Assembly (NCBI RefSeq): GCF_000463015.1
Contig: NC_022234.1
Location: 806,001-870,000 of the forward strand
DNA length: 64,000 nucleotides
Direction of reading: 5' to 3'
Source: Variovorax paradoxus B4
GTDB lineage: Bacteria; Pseudomonadota; Gammaproteobacteria; Burkholderiales; Burkholderiaceae_C
Positions 26,190-35,071 of this stretch are shown here, one piece after another. Below the pieces are notes generated by a model that saw only the letters and a program-made list of their open reading frames with translations, ran no database searches and had not been told where the DNA came from. The translations under genes were made by a program, and so were the position numbers. Position 1 is the stretch's first letter, and every line of letters starts with the position of its first letter.

Positions 26190-26999
26190 TTATCCCTCGA
26201 CATGCACGTCGAGCTCGTCCCAGAGCGTGCTGAAGTAGGTGTTGAATTCGGGCAGGGCCCGTGCTTCGAAGGGCGTGGGCCGCTTGCCGTGGCTCGGGAA
26301 CCGCATCAGGTGCTCCGACTTGATGCGGCCGGGGCGGCGCGAAAGCACCACGACCCGGTCGGTCATGGCGATCGCCTCGCCGATGTCGTGCGTCACGAGC
26401 ACCACCGACTTGCCTTCGCTGCGCAGCACCTCGACCACCTCGTCGGCAATCGCCAGGCGTGTCTGCGAGTCGAGCGCGGAGAAGGGTTCGTCGAGCAGCA
26501 CCACGTCGGGGTTGGTCACGAGCGTGCGCGCCAGGGCCACGCGCTGGCGCATGCCGCCGGACAGCTGGCGCGGGTAGTGGTGCAGGAAGTCGCCCATGCC
26601 GCACTTGTGCAGCAGGTGGATGGCGCGCTCGCGCGCCTCGCGCATGTCGCGCTTCTGGATCTGCGCGCCGAGCAGCGCGTTGTCCAGGATGCTGCGCCAC
26701 TCGTAGAGATAGTCCTGCTGCAGCATGTAGCCGATGCTGGGCGAAGGCCCGGTGACGGGCCGGCCGTCGACCGTGACGCTGCCGCCCGAAGGCTCCAGGA
26801 TGCCGGCGATGATCGACAGCAGCGTGCTCTTGCCGCAGCCCGACTGGCCGATGATGCTGACGAACTCGCCCGGCGCCACGGCCAGCGAGATGTCGTCGAG
26901 CGCCTGCGTCTCGCCCTGCAGCGTGAAATAGCGCAGCGACACGTTGCGCACGTCGATGCGCGGCAGGCCACCCGCCGCGCGAAGGTTCGCCGCCGCCAT
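26190..26999 (-). CDS. ABC transporter ATPase (NitT/TauT type)
   Basis: This 269-residue nucleotide-binding subunit has Walker A GQSGCGKST (about 50-58), the Q-loop in YMLQQDYL, signature LSGGMRQRVALAR, Walker B VVLLDEPFSALD, and the His switch in VLVTHDIGEA. The ATG at 26999 shares its A with the last base of the binding-protein stop (TGATG), so it is translationally coupled. It powers uptake by the adjacent permease and binding protein. Confidence 0.9.
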   Translation of the reverse strand: MAAANLRAAGGLPRIDVRNVSLRYFTLQGETQALDDISLAVAPGEFVSIIGQSGCGKSTLLSIIAGILEPSGGSVTVDGRPVTGPSPSIGYMLQQDYLYEWRSILDNALLGAQIQKRDMREARERAIHLLHKCGMGDFLHHYPRQLSGGMRQRVALARTLVTNPDVVLLDEPFSALDSQTRLAIADEVVEVLRSEGKSVVLVTHDIGEAIAMTDRVVVLSRRPGRIKSEHLMRFPSHGKRPTPFEARALPEFNTYFSTLWDELDVHVEG

Positions 27000-28030
27000 C
27001 ACTTGGCCTTCGCGGCGAAGTCGGTCACGACGACCTGCTCGTACTTCACGCGCTTGGCGCTTTCGAGCACGCCACTGGCCGCGAGCATGTCCTGCAGCTG
27101 CTCGACGGCGGCCTTCTCCACCAGCGGCGAGGTCTTCCACAGCTTGTAGCCGCGGTAGCGCTCGATCGCCTTCGCCAGTTCGGGCTGCGACATGCCCGGG
27201 AAGTACTCGGCGATCTGCTTGGCCAGGTCGGCGGCCGGCGCGGACTGCACGTACTTCTGCGCCCGCGCCACCGCGTTCGTCCAGGCCTGCAGCACGTCAG
27301 GGTTCTTCTGCATGAAGGCGTCGGTGGTGGTGAACACCGTGTAGTCGACCGGGCCGACCTCGCTGCCGATCGACGCCAGCACATGGCCGTTGCCGTCCTT
27401 TTCCAGGGTGCCCGCCTCGGGCTCCAGGAAGATGGCGTAGTCGTTCTGGCCGGCCAGCCAGGCGCCCGTGCGCGCGGCCGGGCCGATGTTGTTGACCAGC
27501 TTCAGGTCCTTCTTCGGGTCCAGACCGTGCTTGCGCAGAGCGGCTTCGAGGAAGACATCCGGGTTGGAGCCCGGACGGAAGGCCATGACCGACTTGCCCC
27601 GGAGCTGGTTCCAGTCGAACTTGCCGGTGACCGGCTTGCGCGACATCAGCAGGAAGCCGTCGGTGGCGGTCAGGCCGGCGAAGATCTTCGGTTTGGTGGG
27701 AGATTCGCTGTTGGCGACGTAGATGGAGGCCTCAGGCCCGATCAGCACGATGTCGGCGCTGCCGGACAGGAGCGCGGCCATGCCCTTGTCGGTGCCCTGC
27801 GAGGTCTTCATGCCCACGTCCAGCCCGGCGTCCTTGAAGTAGCCCTGGTTCAGGGCGACGTACATCGGCACGTAGAGCACGGAACGGATCACCTCCTCGT
27901 AGCGCACCTTGACGAGCGGCTTGGCCGGCTGGGCTGCGGCGCCACCGGCGAGGCCGAGCAGGCCGGCGGCAAGGGCAAGGGCGGGCGCGAGGCGGGCGAG
28001 GCCCGAGGAACGGCGCGGGAACAGGGACAT
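26999..28030 (-). CDS. ABC transporter substrate-binding protein (NMT1/THI5-like)
   Basis: This 343-residue periplasmic binding protein starts MSLFPRRSSGLARLAP and has a signal peptide ending near AGGAAAQ/P. Typical motifs of the NitT/TauT/THI5 group are present: VLYVPMYVALNQGYFKDAGLDV, LLSGSADIVLIGPEA and LRGKSVMAFRPGSNPD. The many aromatic and acidic residues do not identify the ligand. It is the first gene of the leftward ABC operon, with a TATAC operator 29 bp upstream, so import is probably controlled together with catabolism. Confidence 0.88.
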   Translation of the reverse strand: MSLFPRRSSGLARLAPALALAAGLLGLAGGAAAQPAKPLVKVRYEEVIRSVLYVPMYVALNQGYFKDAGLDVGMKTSQGTDKGMAALLSGSADIVLIGPEASIYVANSESPTKPKIFAGLTATDGFLLMSRKPVTGKFDWNQLRGKSVMAFRPGSNPDVFLEAALRKHGLDPKKDLKLVNNIGPAARTGAWLAGQNDYAIFLEPEAGTLEKDGNGHVLASIGSEVGPVDYTVFTTTDAFMQKNPDVLQAWTNAVARAQKYVQSAPAADLAKQIAEYFPGMSQPELAKAIERYRGYKLWKTSPLVEKAAVEQLQDMLAASGVLESAKRVKYEQVVVTDFAAKAK

Positions 28031-28058
28031 GGGATGGGCTCCGTGAGTGAAATAGTCA

Positions 28059-28068
28059 ATACAGTATG
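28059..28068. promoter_or_regulatory. operator ATACAGTATG upstream of the ABC operon
   Basis: This is a weaker copy of the TATAC-A-GTAT motif, 29 bp before the binding-protein start. It fits co-regulation with the diiron-oxidase genes. Confidence 0.5.
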
Positions 28069-28264
28069 CAAAACATGGGCCAGAAAGCAATCCTGCACCG
28101 CAACATGCGGGCGTGGCACCCTGCTGTGGTGCGCACTGAAAAAGCGCCTCTTCTGCCCCTTCTTTCCTCGAAATCGCGCACTTTTCGAGCGCACTCGCAC
28201 CAAGCCGACGCATGCCGGGCTGAGCTCCCGGTGTTTACCCCATGGCCCACTTTTTGCGGTGTTG
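28069..28264. other. divergent intergenic region, no gene seen
   Basis: This stretch between the binding-protein and permease genes (28031-28335 overall) is visibly less GC-rich than its surroundings. Apart from the two operator copies near its ends I see no conserved coding frame; it should contain both divergent promoters. Confidence 0.6.
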
Positions 28265-28277
28265 GAATACTGTATAC
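28265..28277. promoter_or_regulatory. operator GAATACTGTATAC upstream of the permease
   Basis: This is the fourth copy of the motif, close to a full match, 59 bp before the permease start. Confidence 0.58.
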
Positions 28278-28335
28278 CGTTTGAGCCAGTTCCTTCTCTC
28301 CAGAACAACCCTATAACTCCACGAGGTCCCCCAAG

Positions 28336-29871
28336 ATGGATTCCATCACCATCACCGCCGCCCACTGGGTCTACCTGCTGGGCGTCGGTGCCATCGTGCT
28401 GACGATGATCTTCCGCGCCAACGTCGTCGTGCCGTCGATCATCGCCACCTTCTGTGTGGCCCTGGCGTGGACGCACAGTCCCATCGCCGCACTGGGCAGC
28501 ATTTTCAATGCGAGCTTCGTCGCGGCGAAGGAGCTGTTCAACATCTTTCTGGTCATCGCGCTGATGACCGCCCTGCTCAACTCGCTCAAGACGCTGCGCT
28601 CCGACATCCGCATGGTCGAGCCGTTCCGCGCGGTGGTCAAGAACGGCCACGTCGCCTACCTGGTGCTGGCCGCCGTCACCTACGGCATCTCGATGTTCTT
28701 CTGGCCGACGCCGGCCGTGCCGCTGGTGTCGGCCGTGCTTCTGCCGGCGGCCATCGCGGCCGGACTGCCGCCGCTGGCGGGCGCGGTGGCCATCGCGATC
28801 GCCGGCCAGGGCATGGCGTTGTCGTCGGACTACGTGATCGGCGTGGCGCCGGGTATCAGCGCCAAGGCCGCCGGAACCAGCGCCGCGCTGGTCGGCCACC
28901 ATGCGCTGGTGCTCTCGCTGATCGTCGGGGGCATCGCGCTGGTGCTCGCCTACCTGCGCTTGCGCAGCAGCATCCGGCCGGCCGGCAACGACCTGCTGGT
29001 GCAGTGGCAGGCACAGTCGGTCGACACGACCGAGGCCGCCGCGATCGAGGAAGGCCACAGCTTCGACAAGGCCGAGATCGCGCGCGGCACGCGCCACGAC
29101 AAGGCCTCGTTCAGCGACTCGGACATCCAGCGCGAATTCGCCCTGGTCGAGGCGAGGCGCGTCAAGTGGTCCAAGTTGTTCGCGGTGCTGACGCCGCTCG
29201 CATTTCTTGCCGTGATCGCGGTGATGGTCCTGCCCAAGCTCGCAAGCGGCCTGCCCGAGCTCAAGGGCGGCGATGCCGCGGCCCTGGTGGGCGGCGTCGC
29301 CGGGCTGCTGATGATCCTCGCCTCGCTGGCGGCCAACGGCCCGCGCAAGATGCTCGACGTGAGTGCCGATCACATCACCGACGGCTTCGTCTTCGCCTTC
29401 AAGGCCATGGGCTCGGTGCTGCCGATCGCCGGCTTCTTCTTCATGGGCGCGAGCGAGACCTTCTCGGCCATCCTCTCGCTGCCGCCGGACCACAGTCCCA
29501 GCCTGCTGTTCCAACTGGTGCAAGGTGCGGAGCACTGGATTCCCAAGAGCCAGTTCTTCGTCGCCTTCGGCGTGCTGGTCGTCGGCATGATCACCGGCAT
29601 CGACGGCTCGGGCTTCTCGGGCCTGCCGCTGACCGGCGCGCTGTCGGGTGCGCTGGCACCCACCGTGGGCCTGGAGCCCGCCACGCTGGCGGCAATCGGC
29701 CAGATGGGCGCGGTCTGGACCGGCGGCGGCACGCTGATCGCGTGGTCCTCGCTGATCGCCGTCGCCGGCTTCGCCCGCGTCCCGGTGCTGGACGCCGTGC
29801 GGGCGCTGGCCCTGCCGGTGCTCACCGGGCTGGCCGTCGCCACCGTGAGCGCGGTGCTGCTGTGGGGTTGA
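28336..29871 (+). CDS. multi-pass permease of the ion-transporter type
   Basis: This 511-residue inner-membrane protein has about 11-12 hydrophobic segments. A central cytoplasmic loop (about 225-275: charged, EEGHSFDKAEIARGTRHDK) divides two halves, as in GntP/CitMHS-type transporters. Motifs include SMFFWPTPAVPLVSAVLLPAAIAAGLPPLAGA and IDGSGFSGLPLTGALSGALAP. I cannot name the substrate. It carries the same operator as the catabolic genes, so it may be an alternative importer or exporter for the same compound. Confidence 0.75.
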   Translation: MDSITITAAHWVYLLGVGAIVLTMIFRANVVVPSIIATFCVALAWTHSPIAALGSIFNASFVAAKELFNIFLVIALMTALLNSLKTLRSDIRMVEPFRAVVKNGHVAYLVLAAVTYGISMFFWPTPAVPLVSAVLLPAAIAAGLPPLAGAVAIAIAGQGMALSSDYVIGVAPGISAKAAGTSAALVGHHALVLSLIVGGIALVLAYLRLRSSIRPAGNDLLVQWQAQSVDTTEAAAIEEGHSFDKAEIARGTRHDKASFSDSDIQREFALVEARRVKWSKLFAVLTPLAFLAVIAVMVLPKLASGLPELKGGDAAALVGGVAGLLMILASLAANGPRKMLDVSADHITDGFVFAFKAMGSVLPIAGFFFMGASETFSAILSLPPDHSPSLLFQLVQGAEHWIPKSQFFVAFGVLVVGMITGIDGSGFSGLPLTGALSGALAPTVGLEPATLAAIGQMGAVWTGGGTLIAWSSLIAVAGFARVPVLDAVRALALPVLTGLAVATVSAVLLWG

Positions 29872-29933
29872 GCGGCCCCGAACCCGACGTTTGGCCGCGC
29901 CTGCAAGACGGACTCCGCCCGACCGGCGCCCCT

Positions 29934-31763
29934 TCAGGAGCAGGTATAGCTCGCGGCCAGGTTGGGGTCGCCCGAAGTGTAGTTCGCCTTGAGCGGATAG
30001 AGGCACAGCGGCCGTGACTTCACGACCGGAAAGCTGGCACTGGCGAGCGTCGTCGCTTCCACGCGCACCGGCGGTTCGATGCCTTTTTCCACCCAGGCGG
30101 TCAGCAGCTCGTAGAGCTGCGCGTTGGTCGGCAGCGGAGGATTCGCGCTCGCGTTGGACGTGCCATTGCTGAAGCCGTGGCCCATGCCGGGAACGAGATA
30201 GAGCCGATAGAAGCCCTGCGTGGCCGCGACGCCTCCCATCTGCGTGGCGACACGGCTGTAGTAGTTGATCGTGCCTTGCGGCGGGATCAATGTGTCGGCG
30301 AGCCCGTGGTAGGAGATCAGCTTGCCCTTGCGGTCGCGAAAGGCGCTCAGGTCTGCGCTGTCGGTGTTGATGTTGGCGAAGGCGGTTTGCAGTGCCACGC
30401 CGCGGTCCCACGCGTTGGCGAGCTGCGGGTAGGTGAGCGATTTCCAGCCGTCGGCCCCGTTGCCCGTTGCGTTGAGGAAGCTGGGCGTCGCGATCGTCGG
30501 GTCCTGCAGTTCGAGCGCCACCATGTCGCTGGAGATGGGGAACGGCGTGGCACCGGCCAGGCCCATGAGACTGGAGCCGCGCGCCAATCCGTACCACTTC
30601 TGCGAAGCTGCGGTGGCGGCCGCGAACCCGTTGTCGGCCGCAGGGTTCGGCACGGCGCCGTCGGCCGTCTGGCCGTACCAGAACTTGTTGAACGCAAGTG
30701 CCTGGGCGGGCGTCACGCAGCCCGCGGTGGCGTTGGTGCCGCCATCGGCGCTGCAGATCACGGCCGCGTCGGTCGTGGGGTCGTAGCGGCAGGCGGCAGG
30801 ATCCGGAACGTAGCCGAGGTGAACGCCGCCGACCACGTCGCAGGCGTTGATCGCGGCGTTCGAGACGCTCGTGTGCTGGGCCGCCGTGATCGACACGCCT
30901 GCAAGGTCGCGCTGGACGACGATCTGCGGATAGAGCTCGGTGGTGATGAACTTGGTCCAGTTGTTGGCGGGCGCGCCGGCAAGGATGCCGTCGAAGTCGG
31001 CGGGATTGGCCTGGGCCTCCTTCAGCCCTTGCCGCCCTCCCGTCGAGAATCCGTTCCAGTAGGCGTACTTCGCGTCTTCACCGTAGTACGCCTTGGCCAG
31101 CGCCTTGGTCTTGACGGCCATCTCATGGATGCCGCGCTCCGAGAAGTCCTTCCACAGGACCGTGTTGACGGTGCCGTCCGGGTTCATCGCGAAGGACCCG
31201 TTGCTGACGGCGTGGCCAGTGTCGGTGGTGGCGGAAACGGCGCCCTCCACGCCGGCGGTCTCGCTGGCCGAACCGGCGCTGCCGGAGTTCGGCGTGATGC
31301 CGGTGAGGGTTCCCTGGGTGCCGCCCGCCCAGCCGCCGCCGCCCTTCACATGGATGCGCTTGTTCCAGTTGGCTGCCGTGGGCAGCCAGATCTCGATGCC
31401 GATCCCCGCAGACGTGGATGGCGCATCGGCAACGCCCGGGTTGCCGGGGCCGACGTTGAGCTTGACGAAGCACAGGTCGTTCTGCGCCACCGGCGTACTC
31501 GGCGATGCGGTGCCTGTCAGCAGCAGCGCGTCCCCCTTCTTGAAGGCCCTGACCATCAGGACCGCGGTCGCGGCATCCGGCGCGAAGCGGGACTTCATGC
31601 TGTCGTCGCATGCCAGCTTCTGCACCGGCGGTGCGCCCGTGACCGGAGGAATGCCCACGATCGGAAAGCCGCGGGTGCCGCCGCTGCCTCCGCAGGCAGT
31701 GAGGAATGCTGCAATGCAACAGCAGGTGGCGGCTCTTGAAGCGCCTGATCTCTTGACGGCCAT
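29934..31763 (-). CDS. tannase/feruloyl esterase family lipoprotein
   Basis: This 609-residue exported esterase has a lipoprotein signal (FLTAC/GGSGG, Cys near residue 27). The alpha/beta-hydrolase domain contains the nucleophile in GFSTGGRQGLKEAQ, the acid in YHGLADTLIPP and the His in GMGHGFSNG, all typical of the tannase family, which hydrolyses aromatic acid esters. Several Cys residues probably form the family disulfides. The ATG at 31763 gives a proper lipoprotein signal. It converges with the permease gene and appears to be a single-gene unit. Confidence 0.87.
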   Translation of the reverse strand: MAVKRSGASRAATCCCIAAFLTACGGSGGTRGFPIVGIPPVTGAPPVQKLACDDSMKSRFAPDAATAVLMVRAFKKGDALLLTGTASPSTPVAQNDLCFVKLNVGPGNPGVADAPSTSAGIGIEIWLPTAANWNKRIHVKGGGGWAGGTQGTLTGITPNSGSAGSASETAGVEGAVSATTDTGHAVSNGSFAMNPDGTVNTVLWKDFSERGIHEMAVKTKALAKAYYGEDAKYAYWNGFSTGGRQGLKEAQANPADFDGILAGAPANNWTKFITTELYPQIVVQRDLAGVSITAAQHTSVSNAAINACDVVGGVHLGYVPDPAACRYDPTTDAAVICSADGGTNATAGCVTPAQALAFNKFWYGQTADGAVPNPAADNGFAAATAASQKWYGLARGSSLMGLAGATPFPISSDMVALELQDPTIATPSFLNATGNGADGWKSLTYPQLANAWDRGVALQTAFANINTDSADLSAFRDRKGKLISYHGLADTLIPPQGTINYYSRVATQMGGVAATQGFYRLYLVPGMGHGFSNGTSNASANPPLPTNAQLYELLTAWVEKGIEPPVRVEATTLASASFPVVKSRPLCLYPLKANYTSGDPNLAASYTCS

Positions 31764-32177
31764 CGTGGTCTCCAAACAGGAAATAGACTGCAGATGAAGG
31801 TTCATCTATCCAGCCCCGGCACGCCAGGGCTGCACGATGTTGCATCTTCAAAGCGTTTTCCACGCTGGGGGAAACCACACGAAGTGAAAAGCGGGGATTT
31901 CGGCCTTGCCCGAGCCGCTGAACATCGAGAATTGAGCGCACTTCAGTGCATGTGGCTGCCGATGGCGGCCCTGCCGGGCAAGGATCAGGGCGGTCGGGAG
32001 CCTTCGAGCAGTTGATCGGCCAGGCCTTGGATGTCGCCGCGCATGGGCGACACCGGAGATGATCACGATCGAGCCATTGGAGTTTGACCCGCCAAAGGCG
32101 CTGCGACCTGCTCCAGCCATGCTGAATCGCGGGATTTGAACTGGCCCCCAGAAGCTGGACGAACTTCCAAGGGTTCC
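31764..32177. other. intergenic region ahead of IS debris
   Basis: No convincing gene is visible. A 26-codon frame beginning near 32057 (MITIEPLEFDPPKA) ends just before the IS3 fragment and could be the tail of an older gene, but I cannot identify it. Codon-like structure is otherwise absent and the GC content falls. Confidence 0.5.
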
Positions 32178-32305
32178 ATGAAGAAGTATCAAACAGAGTT
32201 CAGGCTCGAGGTCGTCAAGAGTTTTTTGCTGGTGAAGGCGGGGCGAAGCTACTGGCGCGGCAGTGGTCCGTGCCCGAAGAGAAGATCCGGTGGGCTACCG
32301 CGCAG
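32178..32305 (+). pseudogene. IS3-family OrfA fragment, frameshifted
   Basis: The N-terminus MKKYQTEFRLEVVKSF matches the helix-turn-helix OrfA of IS3-group transposases. At about 32228 one base is missing; after it, frame 2 continues AGEGGAKLLARQWSVPEEKIRWAT. The match stops near 32305, so about two thirds of OrfA and all of OrfB are gone. Confidence 0.65.
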
Positions 32306-32328
32306 CAGTGCCTTCCTCCGCACCCAGT

Positions 32329-33194
32329 TCAAATAACGCGCAATGCTGCAGCCTTCAGGATGGCCGGCCCAAGCTGGTCGCGCAACAGCGCAACCACATC
32401 GGCCAACGGGTGCACCGCCATATCGTTCTTCCTGAGGAACGCGAGCCACAGCGCTTGGCGTGACGGATCATTCGCGAACTCGTGGGTCAGGCCTACGGGC
32501 AGCGAACTCGGCACTACCATGCCACGCCGGGTGAACGTTGCGGCAATGGCGCTGGCCAGCGTGTCGACATCCAGGGCCTCGCGCTCCAGCAGGACCGACA
32601 GGTCCAGATAGTCCTTGAGCCGGCTGTTGGTCATGCCCAGCACGGCAACCGCGTGCAGCTTCTCCGAAACGACGGTATAGACCGGGTATGTGCGCAGGCA
32701 TGGCGCCGGCAGATCAGCGATCAGGACTGGATAGACCGCCTCGACCGGCTCTGGCGTGACGGCGTCACCAAAGCCGATGTCGATCTGCGTTTGCAGCGCG
32801 CCCTCGCAATGTCGGCATCGATCAAGACCCGCGCCCCGGCATAACCGGCGTCCTTGCGGATTTCCTCGACCTTGACCGAGGCCGGATCGAAGGTGATGCC
32901 ATCATCCACTTGCACGCTCGCGATATCCCGAAAGGTCTGGGCAATGGACGCCAGATCGCTTGCCCCGAAGCCGAGCAGGTCGGCATCCCGCGTCGCGCGG
33001 TGCGGCATGTCGTACCAGAGGGTGAACAGCAGTGCGCCCTTGAGCACAAAGCGATCGGCATGCGCCGACTGGCCCAAGCGATAGAGCATGCGCTCCAGGG
33101 CGAAGCGCACCAGCACCTGGTTGAAGTCGACGCCTTGCGCCTTGGCGATATTGAGCAGACGCGCCCGCACGGACGCCGGAAGCTCCTTGCTCAT
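32329..33194 (-). pseudogene. AbiEii nucleotidyltransferase toxin, frameshifted
   Basis: The 5' part (33194 to about 32805) encodes MSKELPASVRARLL..., with the nucleotidyltransferase block FVLKGALLFTLWYDMP...RATRDADLLGFG. At about 32800-32808 the frame shifts by two extra bases (GCGCGC in place of a shorter run). The 3' part then continues in another frame as LQTQIDIGFGD ... TYPVYTVVSEKLHAVA ... SRLKDYLDLSVLL to a stop at 32329. Together they form a normal-length AbiEii (type IV toxin, DUF1814). As read, the toxin is broken after about 130 residues. Its ATG overlaps the antitoxin stop. Confidence 0.75.
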
Positions 33195-33817
33195 TCGATA
33201 GCTTCCAGGTAGGGGCGCATCACGTTGGCGACGCGACAGATCTTGGCGTAGTGCCAGAGATCGTCCGCCGATGCCTTGCGCTGGGCCCGCGCATCCCGCA
33301 GGGCTTCGAGCGCCACGTCCAGGCCGATCTTGTTGCGATGCTTGAAGCAGTCGACCACGGTCTTGGCCACGCCGTAGACACGCAATTGCACGTGATCGCG
33401 TTCAACCACCTCGATGCCCGCCGCGTAGGCCTCGCCAGAAACCTGGATCATCTTGAGGGGCGGATAGTCGATCCTCGGCACATGGCTGCCGCGCGGCATG
33501 GCAATCCAGACTTGGCGCGGCAACTGTGTGGTCAGCCCATGGAATTGCAGGGCGGTGAGTAGACAGAACACTGCCTGGGGGACCTTGGCGGCAACCGCCG
33601 CCAGGCTCTCGTGCTCGGAGCCTCCGCGCTCGGGCAGGCGGTAAAGGCCGCGGCCCACTTTCTCCACCAGGCCGGCCGCTGTCATGCGCGTCAGCGCCAC
33701 CCGGGGCGCTTCAATGGCGTCCAGATCGCTGGGACGCAGCATTCCCTTCTGCGCGAGCAGATCAAGGACGCGCCGGGCGTGGGTGTCTTGCCGCATGATT
33801 TTCGCAGTATGTTCCAT
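33191..33817 (-). CDS. AbiEi-family antitoxin (type IV TA)
   Basis: This 208-residue protein has an N-terminal winged helix (about 10-60: ARRVLDLLAQKGMLRPSDLDAI...LTRMTAAGLVEKVGRGLYRLP) and the AbiEi C-terminal domain (ALQFHGLTTQLPRQVWIAMPRG...VYGVAKTVVDCFKHRNKIGLDVALEAL). AbiEi antitoxins repress their operon and counter AbiEii. The downstream toxin overlaps by 4 bp but is frameshifted. The pair lies between IS3 fragments, so it probably arrived by transfer. Confidence 0.84.
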   Translation of the reverse strand: MEHTAKIMRQDTHARRVLDLLAQKGMLRPSDLDAIEAPRVALTRMTAAGLVEKVGRGLYRLPERGGSEHESLAAVAAKVPQAVFCLLTALQFHGLTTQLPRQVWIAMPRGSHVPRIDYPPLKMIQVSGEAYAAGIEVVERDHVQLRVYGVAKTVVDCFKHRNKIGLDVALEALRDARAQRKASADDLWHYAKICRVANVMRPYLEAIE

Positions 33818-33928
33818 TTTTTCGTCACTTTCTATTATCTGACGAAATTAAGGAACAAGTAGAACAGCTTGCGAAAAGAGTGCGCATGTCCTTGGTCATG
33901 GGGGGGCGGATAAAAATTCGGACTGGTT

Positions 33929-34090
33929 TTATGCCGTACGTCTGAGACTCTCTCGGTATTCGATGGGGCTGAGAGAGCCAAGGGAGATCTTGATCCGCTT
34001 TTCGTTGTACCAACGGATATAGGAATCGACTACCTCAATGAACTGCTCAAGGGTTGTGGTCTTCGATCGCTGGATTTCGCGGTGTATGCG
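33929..34090 (-). pseudogene. IS3-family OrfB C-terminal fragment
   Basis: The C-terminal end of an IS3-group DDE transposase is visible: TTTLEQFIEVVDSYIRWYNEKRIK and SLGSLSPIEYRESL, ending at a stop at 33929. The catalytic core is missing. It is on the opposite strand to the OrfA fragment at 32178, so the two are not ends of one intact element. Confidence 0.72.
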
Positions 34091-34555
34091 TACTCCAGTT
34101 CGGCCCGAGCGACCTTCTCCTTGCCCTTCGCTTCTTGAGTGCAGATGTGGCACGACCGGGCGGTGTTCCACTTTCCCAGCAGCACCGAACAGCGGCCACC
34201 CTATGTCGAGCAGGTGCTCAGGGCCCCCTCAAGCCCGGCGGGCACGCAATCGTTGGCGCCTTCAGGCCCGAAGGACCTGAAAAATGCAGTGGTTTGCCAG
34301 TGGCACGTTAGGGACCGGATGCACTGCATGCAAGTTTCGGAGAACCCTTTGAGTTGGTCGACAGCAGTATCGAAGTGCATCAGACACCCTGGGGAACACC
34401 TCAGCAGTTCGCATATTGCTTTTGCAAGCGGGACGACCATGACCCGCCGGCGCGCAAGCTGCATGAGGTCGCTCGCCGCAGACAGTGAGACGACCGACCA
34501 TACAGTTGCCTTGCGGCAAAGGCAGGGTTATCAATGTGCTGCGGGTCGGTTCGAA
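34091..34555. other. IS-derived and unassigned sequence
   Basis: The first few dozen bases may belong to the same transposase remnant in another frame. The rest has no frame I can assign on either strand; codon usage does not look like the surrounding genes. Confidence 0.5.
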
Positions 34556-35071
34556 CTACCGTGGCGACACGCTGTCGTGCGTGTGATGTTGGCCGGGCAT
34601 CGCATCAGCTCCGTGGTCCGAAAGCTGCGCGTCGAACCAGGCATGCAGTGACGAAACAAGCTTCGGGTCGCTAGCCCGATACGTCAACTCCGCGCCACCA
34701 TCCACTTCTCTGTAATCGATGGAAATCTGTCCCGGCTTGGCCGCCTGGAGTTGAGCCAGACCGGGCATCTGGGCACCATGGACGTGGGACGGCCCCGAAA
34801 AATCACCGTTGATGAACTGGTCCTGAATCTCGTGAAGATGAGCGCGTACCAGCTCGACTTGCTGCTTTTCGGCGGCGCCTTTGGCCACGACTCGCTGCAC
34901 GCCTCCGTGCGTTGTTTTGGTGAAGACATGCGTTGTTGCCTTGAGGTTGAACGGCATGACGTCTGCCCCGCGGCCTGCAACCTCGGCCTGTCGTGCGGGG
35001 TCAGCGGCGTGTGAACTCCAGGGCAGCAGGATGAAGGCGGCGGCTGCCACGGCCAGGAAGCGCTTGTTCAT
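34556..35071 (-). CDS. exported hypothetical protein in the ars-like group
   Basis: This 171-residue protein has a signal peptide (MNKRFLAVAAAAFILLPWSSHA/AD). The mature part has FNLKATTHVFTKTTHGGVQRVVAK and HLHEIQDQFINGDFSGPSHVHG, with a His-rich end (GQHHTHDSV). I do not know a function for this family. The ATG at 35071 gives the signal peptide; codons up to 35185 are in frame but unlikely. The His clusters and the position downstream of DUF302 and ArsA genes hint at a metal or metalloid role. Confidence 0.65.
   Translation of the reverse strand: MNKRFLAVAAAAFILLPWSSHAADPARQAEVAGRGADVMPFNLKATTHVFTKTTHGGVQRVVAKGAAEKQQVELVRAHLHEIQDQFINGDFSGPSHVHGAQMPGLAQLQAAKPGQISIDYREVDGGAELTYRASDPKLVSSLHAWFDAQLSDHGADAMPGQHHTHDSVSPR

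Noticed and set aside
16434..29871. Naming the substrate of the HDO cluster (homarine, trigonelline or another betaine)
   Set aside because: The gene types would fit such a compound, but no enzyme here identifies it; kept only as a hypothesis.
27889..30597. Open frame of 902 codons on the minus strand
   Set aside because: It spans the permease gene in antisense and parts of two other genes; the product has no fold-like pattern.
32057..32137. 26-codon frame MITIEPLEFDPPKA as a small gene
   Set aside because: Too short and without a clear ribosome site; it is more likely the tail of a lost gene.
32178..34090. AbiE region as a composite transposon
   Set aside because: The flanking IS3 pieces are different parts, on opposite strands, truncated and without matching terminal repeats.
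34139..34651. Plus-strand open frame of 170 codons
   Set aside because: It covers IS debris and the 3' end of the exported hypothetical gene; no recognisable domain or start signal.
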